DNA of 64,000 nucleotides from Szabonella alba. GTDB taxonomy: Bacteria; Pseudomonadota; Alphaproteobacteria; Rhodobacterales; Rhodobacteraceae. Location of the stretch: positions 1 through 64,000 of the forward strand of contig NZ_JAESVN010000012.1 in NCBI RefSeq assembly GCF_016765775.1. The letters run 5' to 3'. The notes beneath the pieces are model-generated. The model searched no databases, was not told the DNA's origin, and worked only from the letters and a program-made list of their open reading frames with translations. The position numbers were made by a program, and so were the translations under genes. Positions within the stretch are counted from its first letter, which is position 1, and every line of letters begins with the position of its first letter. This document shows, piece after piece, positions 33,624 to 41,556 of this stretch.

Positions 33624-33922
33624 TGCGCGACAACCCGGATCAACATGGGCCCGAAGGACATGACGACGCCCCCATGACGCTGCTTGCAGTGAATCAGGGT
33701 TACTGGCTTTATGAGGGCGAGGACTTATTGAACGACCTGCTGTATGGGCGGGGCCTGTATCCGTTCCGGGTGAAGTGCCTGCAGTTCGACAGCGCATTTG
33801 AGTTGAACCGCTATACCAAGGGCGGCGTTTCGGTTGCGAATTTGTGGAGGATCAACTCCGACGTGATCGAAAGGCTACGCCGGGAAAACCTTTTGATCGA
33901 GATTTTTCCAACCGACTTTTGA
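33623..33922 (+). CDS. Unknown 99-residue protein between the sheath fusion and VgrG
   Basis: The start overlaps the fusion stop (TAATG), which shows coupled translation. The first ~17 residues are polar and possibly disordered; the rest is compact (MTLLAVNQGYWLYEGEDLLN, GLYPFRVKCLQFDSAFELNR, GGVSVANLWRINSDVIERLR). It has one Cys, no signal peptide and no membrane segment. I do not recognise the family. Its position, 31 bp before vgrG and coupled to the fusion, suggests a structural role or a VgrG-loading role. Confidence 0.8.
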   Translation: MRDNPDQHGPEGHDDAPMTLLAVNQGYWLYEGEDLLNDLLYGRGLYPFRVKCLQFDSAFELNRYTKGGVSVANLWRINSDVIERLRRENLLIEIFPTDF

Positions 33923-33953
33923 ATAGGGACGGTTGGGTAAAGAGGATGGCAAG

Positions 33954-36020
33954 ATGTCGCAAAAAGCAATTTTGGAGAACCGCCTCCTGCGTCTGGAGGC
34001 CCCCGTCCCCAAGCTGTTCATCAAGGCTGCGCGGGTCGTCGAGGGCTTCAGCAAACTGACCGAGATGACCGTCGATTTCATGGCGGCCGACAAGAAGCTT
34101 GACCTTGGCCAGATCGTCGGCCGTGTGGTCAAGGTGAAGATCAAGAAGGGCGATGATGAGGGTTCGGGCTGGCGTGAATTCGTCGGCCATTGCATCGAGG
34201 GGCAGTTTATCGGCCTGCAGGAGGGGTATGGTTTCTACTCCATCGAATGCCGGCCCTGGCTGTGGTTCCTGACCCGCAACCGCAACAACCGCATTTTCCA
34301 GAACGAAAGTGCGCGGCAGATCATCGAGAAGATCTTCGGCGATCACGGATTCAGCAATTTCGACTTTCAGCTGAACCGCGCGCCGCAGGAGCGCATCTAT
34401 ACCGTTCAGTATAACGAATCCGACTTCGACTTCATCAGCCGCCTGATGGAGGAGGAGGGGATCTATTACTATTTCACCTCCGATAACGGTATCGACAAGA
34501 TGATGCTGGTTGATGATATCGGCGGCCACAGCCCGGTCGAGAATGCCGCGACCATCGAATATGCGCCGCGTGAAAAGGAATACCGCCGCACCACCGACCA
34601 TATCTTCGAATGGCGCGGTGCGGAATCGGTGACTTCGGGCAAGGTCACGCTGACCGACTGGAACTTCGAAAAGCCCAAAGCCGACCTGAAAACCGTGAAG
34701 GCGATCCCCAAGGGTCAGCATTCACAGAAAAACCATGAGATTTACCGCTATCCCGGCCATTACCGGGAAACCGCGTTGGGTGAGATCTATGCAAGGGTCG
34801 AGATGGAGGCGAACGCCGCCAAGCATCAGCTGCGCGACGGGATCGGCAATGTCCGCACGCTGGCCTATGGCAAGACCTTCAAGCTGAAGGCGCATTTCCG
34901 CGACAATGAGAATATCGACTATCTGATCGTCAATGCGGTCCACATGATGCAGGTGGAAAACGCCGATGAGGATCAGTCTCAGAAGGTCGAGGCATCCAAG
35001 CAGGGCGATCAGGCCAGCAAACTGCCCGGCACGATCAAGTTTGATGAGGAAAACAAGGACGCCTATCGCTGCACGATGAAGGTGCTGCCCAAGACAGTGC
35101 CTTACCGCACGGTGCCCCATACCGAATGGCCGAAGATCCCCGGCATCCTGATCGCGCGGGTGACCGGCCCGGCGGGGGAAGAGATCTATACCGACGAATA
35201 TGGTCGCATCAAGGTGCAGTTCCCCTGGGACCGGGACGGCAAGGAGGATGAAAAGACCACCTGCTGGGTGCGCGTCGTCACCCCCTGGTCGGGCAAGCAA
35301 TGGGGCATGGTCCATGTGCCGCGCATCGGGCAGGAAGTGGTGATCCAGTTCGAGGATGGTGACCCCGACCGCCCGATCTGCACCGGCATGCTGTATAACA
35401 AGGACACGATGCCGCCCTATGCCCTGCCCGACAACAAGACGCAGTCGGGCATCAAGACGCGGTCCTCCAAGGGCGGTGGGGCGGATAATTTCAATGAACT
35501 GGTGATGGAGGACAAGAAGGACGAGGAATTCGTCCGGCTTCAGTCCGAAAAGGACTATGTCGAGATCATCAAGAACAATGCCACGATCACCATCGGCATG
35601 GAAAAGAAGGATCCGGGCGACTACACCCAGACGATCTATGCCAATCGTTCGGAATTCGTGAAGACCGGCGACAGCACCTTCAAGGTCGAAACGGGCAATG
35701 AAATCCGCTATATCAAGTCCAACAAGACCGAGGATGTCGACGGAAATTCGGAAAAGAACATCAAGGGCGACGAGACCAAGGACACCAAGGGCAAATTCAC
35801 CGAAACGGTGACCGGCGCCTATAAGTCGACCGTCACGGCGGGCATCACCATCGAATCGATGCAGCAGATCGAACTGAAGGTGGGCGGCAACTCGATCAAG
35901 ATCGACCAGTCGGGCATCACCATCAAGGGGATCATGGTGAAATCCGAAGCGTCGGCAGTGAATGAACTCAAAGGCTCGGCCATGGTGAAAATCCAGGGCG
36001 GCATCACGATGATCAACTGA
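33954..36020 (+). CDS. vgrG: T6SS spike protein VgrG (TssI)
   Basis: 688 residues from the ATG at 33954 after AAAGAGGATGG (a TTG 21 bases upstream is less likely). The gp27-like part has FVGHCIEGQF, SIECRPWLWFLTRNRNNRIF and YNESDFDFISRLMEEEGIYY. The gp5 OB fold has YTDEYGRIKVQFPWDRDGK and WVRVVTPWSGKQWGMVHVPR. A beta-helix of short repeats ends the protein (GGNSIKIDQSGITIKG). There is no extra C-terminal toxin domain, so effectors would bind through the PAAR protein or adaptors. Confidence 0.95.
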   Translation: MSQKAILENRLLRLEAPVPKLFIKAARVVEGFSKLTEMTVDFMAADKKLDLGQIVGRVVKVKIKKGDDEGSGWREFVGHCIEGQFIGLQEGYGFYSIECRPWLWFLTRNRNNRIFQNESARQIIEKIFGDHGFSNFDFQLNRAPQERIYTVQYNESDFDFISRLMEEEGIYYYFTSDNGIDKMMLVDDIGGHSPVENAATIEYAPREKEYRRTTDHIFEWRGAESVTSGKVTLTDWNFEKPKADLKTVKAIPKGQHSQKNHEIYRYPGHYRETALGEIYARVEMEANAAKHQLRDGIGNVRTLAYGKTFKLKAHFRDNENIDYLIVNAVHMMQVENADEDQSQKVEASKQGDQASKLPGTIKFDEENKDAYRCTMKVLPKTVPYRTVPHTEWPKIPGILIARVTGPAGEEIYTDEYGRIKVQFPWDRDGKEDEKTTCWVRVVTPWSGKQWGMVHVPRIGQEVVIQFEDGDPDRPICTGMLYNKDTMPPYALPDNKTQSGIKTRSSKGGGADNFNELVMEDKKDEEFVRLQSEKDYVEIIKNNATITIGMEKKDPGDYTQTIYANRSEFVKTGDSTFKVETGNEIRYIKSNKTEDVDGNSEKNIKGDETKDTKGKFTETVTGAYKSTVTAGITIESMQQIELKVGGNSIKIDQSGITIKGIMVKSEASAVNELKGSAMVKIQGGITMIN

Positions 36021-36027
36021 GGATGAC

Positions 36028-36642
36028 ATGAGCACCCGCTTTGAGAATCTGAAGAAGATCCCGCCCGAGCCTGCGGCCCGGATGCTGGCCATGGCCAATA
36101 CGAAACTGCAGACGCCGGTATCCGCCCCGGCCTCGGCGCCTGTGGATGTGGTCTTTGGCGAGTTGGAAAAGAAAGCCGCGCAGATCGACATCCTGCGGCT
36201 TCTGGCCGTGGCGCTTCCCCCGCGGGAGGCGACATGGTGGGCCTGTCTGGCCGCGCGCGACCTGATCGGGGAAGAGCCCAAGGCCGTGCCGATCCCGCTG
36301 GCCTGCGCCGAACGCTGGGTCTTCAAGCCGACCGAGGAAAACCGCATCGCGGCGCGGGACGCGTTCGAGACGGCGGATATGGATGATGACACCACTTTCT
36401 GCGCCATGGCGGCGCTTTATGCCGATGGCACGCTGGGGCCGGGGGACATGAACGACACGCCCGCCCCGCCCAATGGCGTGGGGGCTGCGGTGCTGGCCAT
36501 GAACATGATTGCGGCCCGGGCGCGGGCCGATACGTTCAAGTCCTATCTCGATCTTCTCATCGACCGGGGCCTTGATATCGCGCGGGGCGGCAATGGCCGC
36601 GTCACCGCCGGTCAGGGCGAACAGGTCAAGGCGAAAGGATAA
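36028..36642 (+). CDS. Unknown T6SS-linked protein (possibly DUF6931 family)
   Basis: 204 residues, 7 bp after vgrG and 3 bp before the PAAR gene. The N-terminus is proline/alanine-rich; the body is helical with conserved-looking aromatic/Trp positions (LPPREATWWACLAARDL, PLACAERWVFKPTEENRIAA, FCAMAALYADGTLGPGDM). It resembles small proteins I associate with vgrG-PAAR gene pairs in alphaproteobacteria, perhaps those labelled DUF6931, but I cannot confirm the family. Given its place it may be an adaptor or chaperone for spike loading. No signal peptide or catalytic motif was seen. Confidence 0.72.
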   Translation: MSTRFENLKKIPPEPAARMLAMANTKLQTPVSAPASAPVDVVFGELEKKAAQIDILRLLAVALPPREATWWACLAARDLIGEEPKAVPIPLACAERWVFKPTEENRIAARDAFETADMDDDTTFCAMAALYADGTLGPGDMNDTPAPPNGVGAAVLAMNMIAARARADTFKSYLDLLIDRGLDIARGGNGRVTAGQGEQVKAKG

Positions 36643-36645
36643 GCC

Positions 36646-36936
36646 ATGCCCGGACCTCCGCAGGCCCGAATGACCGATATGCATACCTGTCTGGCCACTT
36701 ACGGCGCACCGGTGCCTGTGCTGCCCCCCTGTTGCCCGACGGTGCTGGTTGTGAAGCTGCCCGCCGCCAGAATGACCGACCTGATGGGGCCTGTTCCCCA
36801 TCCGATTGCCAAAGGGTCTGTGACTGTTATGATAGGCAAACTGCCCGCCGCGCGGATCGGCATTGACCTGTGTGGAGGTCCGACCCCCGCGCCGATCCTG
36901 CCGCCGGGCGCCATAACTGTCCTGACCGGAGGCTGA
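36646..36936 (+). CDS. PAAR-domain spike-tip protein
   Basis: 96 residues made of PAAR-type repeats: PGPPQARMTDMHTC at the start, VVKLPAARMTDLMGPVPHPI in the middle and MIGKLPAARIGIDLCGG near the end. It contains four Cys and several His that could hold the zinc ion of the cone. PAAR proteins sharpen the VgrG tip and carry effectors. This one is a bare PAAR with no N- or C-terminal toxin extension. Confidence 0.92.
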   Translation: MPGPPQARMTDMHTCLATYGAPVPVLPPCCPTVLVVKLPAARMTDLMGPVPHPIAKGSVTVMIGKLPAARIGIDLCGGPTPAPILPPGAITVLTGG

Positions 36937-36943
36937 TGCCTGA

Positions 36944-38677
36944 ATGCCTGTAACATTGCGGTTTCAATCGACCGGCGCGGTTCCGGGCGACGGGGCGCCG
37001 ATCGTTATGCGTGGACCCAGCCTGACCATCGGGCGCGGGCCTGAAAACGATGTGGTCCTGCCCGATCCTGACAGGTTGATTTCCAAGAATCACTGCGCGA
37101 TCGAGGATCAGAACGGCGAAGTGACCGTGATCGATTTCTCGACCAACGGCACCTATCTGAACTATGGCAAGGTTCCGCTGGGTCAGGTGCCGACGCCGCT
37201 GAATGATGGCGATGTGCTGTCGATGGGCGCCTATGAGCTGATCGTTGCGATCCTGCCTGCTGCCGGGCGGTCCTCGGACCCGATGGCCAATCTGCCGCCG
37301 CCGATTGATGACGGCCCGGTGTCGCATGGCAAGGCGGGGTCCTCGCCCGAAAATCTGCTGGATCTGCTGGACGATCCCGGCGCCTCGCGCAGCGATTTTC
37401 TGGATGATCTGATGGGCGGACAGGCGCCGCGCGGCCCGTCGCAGATCGTGCGTGAAGATCCGATCGACAGTCTGATGCTGCCGCAGGTCGATGGGGGGGA
37501 GGATCCGATTCTGGGCCATATCCCCGACCCACTGGATGATGATCATGGTCCGTCGCGCGGAGAGCATGGCGCCTCGATCCATGACGGGTTCAGCGCACCA
37601 AGGAAGGCTGCTGCGGTCATTCCCGATGACTGGGACGATGATTTCCTGAATCCCAACCCCAATCCGAAACCGGCCAGCCCCCCTGCGACGGCGCCGTCTG
37701 TTCCCGATCCTTTGGCCGGTCCTGATCCTTTGGCCGGTCCTGACACGCTTGCCGGGCCCGGGGCAGTGCCCGATCCCCTGCCCGAACCGGACCCCCCCCG
37801 CCCTGCGCCGCGACCCGAGCCGCAACGCCCCGCTGCGGTCCCGCCGTCCGCGACGCCCCCGGCTGCAATCCCTCCCGCCGATCCGAAGCCAGAGGAAGAG
37901 GAATCACCCTTTGCCGCCCCGGTGGCGCGCAACCGGCTGGCCAGTTCCGTGGTGCCGCCGCCGCCGCCGCTGCAACGTTCGGTTCCACTGAAGGAACCGA
38001 CGCCCGCCGCTGCTGCCCGGCCTGCCGCACCCCCGTCAGAAAAGGCGCCTGCGGAAAAGGCCGCCGCCGAACCCGCAGCCCCGCCTTCGGCTGCCAGCCT
38101 TGATGCGGCGCGTGCCTTTTTCCGCGGCGCCGGGGCCGAGGATGTGACCATCCCCGACGCCGATATGCCCGCCGAGATGGAGCGGATCGGCCGCATGGTC
38201 TTTACCCTGATCGCCGGGCTGCGTGAGATCCTGATGACGCGGTCCTCGATCAAGTCTGAATTCCGCATCAACCAGACCATGATCGGCGCCGGCGGGAACA
38301 ACCCGCTGAAATTCGCGCTGTCGGCGGAACATGCGGTGGAATTCGTGCTCAGGCCCAAGGCGAAGGGCTATCTTGAGGGCAATGCCGCCGTGGAAGAGGC
38401 GCTGAAGGACATCAAGGCGCATGAGGTGGCCATGGTCACCGGCATGGAGGCCGCGATCAAGGATGTGCTGGGGCGTCTGGACCCCAAGACACTGGAAGAA
38501 AAGATCGGTGGCGGCAGCGGCTTTGCCGATCTGCTGAAAGGACGGAAATCGCGCTATTGGGAAACCTATGAAAAGCTCTATGCCGAGATTTCCGAACAGG
38601 CCGAACATGATTTCCACGAGTTTTTCAGCAAAGAGTTTTCCAAGGCGTATCAGAAGCAACTGGAAAGATTGAAATGA
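36944..38677 (+). CDS. tagH: T6SS-associated FHA-domain protein TagH (Fha)
   Basis: 577 residues. The N-terminal FHA domain (~residues 10-100) has the phosphothreonine-binding landmarks LTIGRGPENDVVLPD, SKNHCAIEDQNG and STNGTYLNYGKVPL. A long low-complexity middle follows, rich in Pro/Ala, with DPLAGPDPLAGPDTLAGPG and the acidic motifs PENLLDLLDDPG and SDFLDDLMGG. The C-terminal ~190 residues are the helical TagH domain (MVFTLIAGLREILMTRSSIK, EFFSKEFSKAYQKQLERLK). Fha proteins sense PpkA-phosphorylated partners and trigger assembly. The likely partner here is TssL, whose N-terminus contains ERTVIRP. Confidence 0.92.
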   Translation: MPVTLRFQSTGAVPGDGAPIVMRGPSLTIGRGPENDVVLPDPDRLISKNHCAIEDQNGEVTVIDFSTNGTYLNYGKVPLGQVPTPLNDGDVLSMGAYELIVAILPAAGRSSDPMANLPPPIDDGPVSHGKAGSSPENLLDLLDDPGASRSDFLDDLMGGQAPRGPSQIVREDPIDSLMLPQVDGGEDPILGHIPDPLDDDHGPSRGEHGASIHDGFSAPRKAAAVIPDDWDDDFLNPNPNPKPASPPATAPSVPDPLAGPDPLAGPDTLAGPGAVPDPLPEPDPPRPAPRPEPQRPAAVPPSATPPAAIPPADPKPEEEESPFAAPVARNRLASSVVPPPPPLQRSVPLKEPTPAAAARPAAPPSEKAPAEKAAAEPAAPPSAASLDAARAFFRGAGAEDVTIPDADMPAEMERIGRMVFTLIAGLREILMTRSSIKSEFRINQTMIGAGGNNPLKFALSAEHAVEFVLRPKAKGYLEGNAAVEEALKDIKAHEVAMVTGMEAAIKDVLGRLDPKTLEEKIGGGSGFADLLKGRKSRYWETYEKLYAEISEQAEHDFHEFFSKEFSKAYQKQLERLK

Positions 38678-38751
38678 CAGCGCCGGTGCGGGGCGTTAGG
38701 CTGCCGGTCGCATAGATCTGCCTTCGGGCACGAATTTGAAGGGGGGCGTCT

Positions 38752-40092
38752 GTGTCCTGGGATAGCAAGGTTCTCTGGACTGAGGGGTTGTTTCTGCAGC
38801 CTCATCATTTCCAGCAGGCGGATCGTTATGCCGAGGGCCTGATTGCGGGGCTGGCGCGGCGCGTGGCGCCCTATCTTTGGGGCGTCAGTGACCTTGAGAT
38901 TGACGAGGAGGTTCTCAAGCTCGGTCAGTTCGCGATCAAGTCCTGTGCCGGGCTGACGCCGGATGGCGCGGTGTTCCGCGTGCCCGAGGCGGTGGACCAT
39001 CCCCCCGCGCTGGAAGTGCCCGAGGGCACCAAGGATTGTGTGGTATTCCTGTCGGTTCCGCAGCGTCGGCGCGGCGCGCTTGAGGTGGACATGACCGGGG
39101 CCGAACGGTCCGCGGCGCGGTTCCGCCCGGCCGAGATCGAGGTGACCGACACGATGGGTGAGGGGCGCAAGCCCGTCACGCTGGGTATCGGCAAGATGCG
39201 TCTGCAATTCGCGCTTGAGGTCGATGACCTTGCCGACCGGATCATCATTCCCATCGCGCGCATCATCGAGGTGAAGCCAGACCGCGAGGTGGTGCTGGAC
39301 AAGGCGTTCATTCCTTCTGCGCTGGATGTGCGCGCCGCACCGACGTTGGTCGCTTTCCTGCGTGAACTTGAGGGGATGCTGGGCCACCGGGTCAAGGCGC
39401 TGTCAGGCCGTCTGGCCGAGGGCGGGCCGACCAAGGGCGTGGCCGAGATTCAAGATTTCCTGCTGCTGATGACGCTGAACCGCAACCTGCCGGTGTTTCG
39501 CAATCTGCTGCAGATCGAGAATGTGCATCCAGCCATGCTCTATGATCGCTGCCTCGGGCTGGCGGGGGAACTGGCAACTTTCATGGCGCCGGAAAAGCAG
39601 CCGCCGGAAATGCCGCCCTATCGGCATGACAAACTGTCCGCGACCTATAATCCGGTGATCCGGCTGTTGCGGCAATATCTGTCCACGGTGCTGGAACAGA
39701 CGGCAGTTTCCATCGCGCTGGAGCCGCGCAAATACGGCATTTCGGTCGGGATCATCGCGGATCGCAAGCTGATCAGCACGGCAGGCTTCGTGCTGGCCGT
39801 GAAGGCCGATATTCCGGTCGAGAATGTGCGGCGGCATTTTGCGGGGCAGGCCAAGATCGGCCCGGTCGAGGAAATCCGCCAATTGGTGAATTCGGCCCTG
39901 CCGGGGATCACGCTGCGCCCGTTGCCCGTTGCGCCGCGCCAGATCCCGTTCCATTCGGGTGTTGTGTATTTCGAGTTGGATCGCGAAAGCCCCTATTGGC
40001 GCAAGATGACGACCTCGGGCGGGATCGCGGTGCATGTTTCCGGGGATTATCCGGGGTTGAACATGGAACTTTGGGCCATCCGCACGGGCTGA
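38752..40092 (+). CDS. tssK: T6SS baseplate protein TssK (ImpJ/VasE)
   Basis: 446 residues from a GTG after GGGGGG. The opening WDSKVLWTEGLFLQPHHFQQ is diagnostic, and FLLLMTLNRNLPVFRNLLQ with HPAMLYDRCLGLAGEL follows. TssK connects the baseplate to the TssL/TssM membrane complex. It overlaps nothing; the gap to tagH is 74 bp with no clear signal. Confidence 0.95.
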   Translation: MSWDSKVLWTEGLFLQPHHFQQADRYAEGLIAGLARRVAPYLWGVSDLEIDEEVLKLGQFAIKSCAGLTPDGAVFRVPEAVDHPPALEVPEGTKDCVVFLSVPQRRRGALEVDMTGAERSAARFRPAEIEVTDTMGEGRKPVTLGIGKMRLQFALEVDDLADRIIIPIARIIEVKPDREVVLDKAFIPSALDVRAAPTLVAFLRELEGMLGHRVKALSGRLAEGGPTKGVAEIQDFLLLMTLNRNLPVFRNLLQIENVHPAMLYDRCLGLAGELATFMAPEKQPPEMPPYRHDKLSATYNPVIRLLRQYLSTVLEQTAVSIALEPRKYGISVGIIADRKLISTAGFVLAVKADIPVENVRRHFAGQAKIGPVEEIRQLVNSALPGITLRPLPVAPRQIPFHSGVVYFELDRESPYWRKMTTSGGIAVHVSGDYPGLNMELWAIRTG

Positions 40093-40113
40093 TGCCGACA
40101 AGAGGTTTGAACG

Positions 40114-41556
40114 ATGTCTGGAAACGACCCTTTTGCCGAGCCGGATGACAGCGAGCGCACGGTGATCCGTCCCAATCCGGCAGGACGCCGGGGCGGTGGC
40201 GGCGCGCCTGCGGCTGCGCCGCCTGCGGGCGTTCCCAATTATCCGGCCGCCGCGCCCAATGCGGCCCATCAGGCCGCCGCACAATCGGTCAGCTACGGGG
40301 TGCCGCAATCCAGCGCGGCGCAGGCCGCCGCCGATGCGGGCAAGACCGCCGAAAGCCCCATCGTGCTGGCCATGACGGGTATGAACCGGCTGAACGCAGC
40401 GGCGGCGACGCTGTTCGCGCTGGTCAGCCGAATCCGCAACCGCGCCCAGCATATGGAGCCCGAGGCCCTGCGCCGCAATGTCGTGGCCGAGATCCGCGGG
40501 TTCGAGACCCGGGCCATTCAGGCAGGCATCGACCCGCAGCAGGTCAAGGTCGCCCGCTATGCGATCTGCGCCACGATTGACGATGTGGTGCTGAACACGC
40601 CCTGGGGCGAACAGTCGATCTGGGGCATGCAATCCATGGTCGGCACCTTCCACCGTGAAACCGTTGGCGGCGACCGGTTCTATGACGTGCTGGCGCGGCT
40701 GGAACAGGATCCGCCGAACAACATCGAATTGCTGGAATTCATGTATATGTGTCTCAGCCTCGGGTTTGACGGGCGGTTGCGCGTCGAACAGGGCGGCGTG
40801 GACAAGCATCTGCAGATCCGCAACGGGTTGGCACGCATAATCCGCGCACAGCGTGGACAGGTGGAACAGGATCTTTCGCCGCATTGGCAGGGCGTGGACC
40901 GTCCGCATAAGGCGCTGTCGGCATGGAAGCCGGTCTATATCGCCATCGGCGTGATGGCGCTGCTGCTGTCCATCACCTTTGGGGGCATCTCGCTGGCGCT
41001 TGGCACGCAGACCGAACGGCTGCTGGGGCAGCTGGCCTCGGTCGATCCAGGGCGCCCGGCGGTGCTGGAACGCCCCGCTCCGCCGCCTCCGCCCCCGCCG
41101 CCTCCGCCCGGACCCAGTCAGGTCGAGGTCGTGTCGGGCTTTCTGGCCAAGGAAATCGAGGCGGGCACGATCAAGGTGTTTGAGGATGCCAATTCCCTGA
41201 CCGTGCGTCTGGCCGGTGCCGCGATGTTCGGATCGGGGTCTGACAAACTGGCCGATGATGTGGTGGATACGATCGAACGTCTGGCCAAGGCGATGAACGA
41301 ACAGCCCGGGCAGATCGTTGTCGCCGGGCATTCCGACAATGTGCCGATCCGGTCCTCGCGCTTTCCGTCCAACATGCATCTGTCGCTGGCCCGGGCGGAA
41401 TCGGTGCGCAAGAAGATGGCCGAGTTCTTTGACGATGCAGAACGCCTGACGGCGGAAGGGCGGTCGGACAAGGAACCCATCGCGCCGAATGACACGGCCG
41501 AGGGGCGCGCGCAGAACCGCCGCATTGAAATTCTGCTGTTGAGGGAGGCAAGCTGA
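40114..41556 (+). CDS. tssL: T6SS membrane protein TssL with C-terminal OmpA domain
   Basis: 480 residues. The N-terminus is disordered with ERTVIRPNP at 14-22, then a Pro/Ala linker. The cytoplasmic TssL domain has AEIRGFETRAIQAGIDPQQV, ICATIDDVVLNTPWGEQSIW, and FMYMCLSLGFDGRLRVEQGG. One membrane helix lies around 275-297 (YIAIGVMALLLSITFGGISL). After a polyproline run, a periplasmic OmpA-like peptidoglycan-binding domain follows (IVVAGHSDNVPI, AEGRAQNRRIEILL). Thr16 lies in a T-x-x-R context like the Agrobacterium TssL site that PpkA phosphorylates and Fha binds. Its stop overlaps the tssM start. Confidence 0.95.
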   Translation: MSGNDPFAEPDDSERTVIRPNPAGRRGGGGAPAAAPPAGVPNYPAAAPNAAHQAAAQSVSYGVPQSSAAQAAADAGKTAESPIVLAMTGMNRLNAAAATLFALVSRIRNRAQHMEPEALRRNVVAEIRGFETRAIQAGIDPQQVKVARYAICATIDDVVLNTPWGEQSIWGMQSMVGTFHRETVGGDRFYDVLARLEQDPPNNIELLEFMYMCLSLGFDGRLRVEQGGVDKHLQIRNGLARIIRAQRGQVEQDLSPHWQGVDRPHKALSAWKPVYIAIGVMALLLSITFGGISLALGTQTERLLGQLASVDPGRPAVLERPAPPPPPPPPPPGPSQVEVVSGFLAKEIEAGTIKVFEDANSLTVRLAGAAMFGSGSDKLADDVVDTIERLAKAMNEQPGQIVVAGHSDNVPIRSSRFPSNMHLSLARAESVRKKMAEFFDDAERLTAEGRSDKEPIAPNDTAEGRAQNRRIEILLLREAS

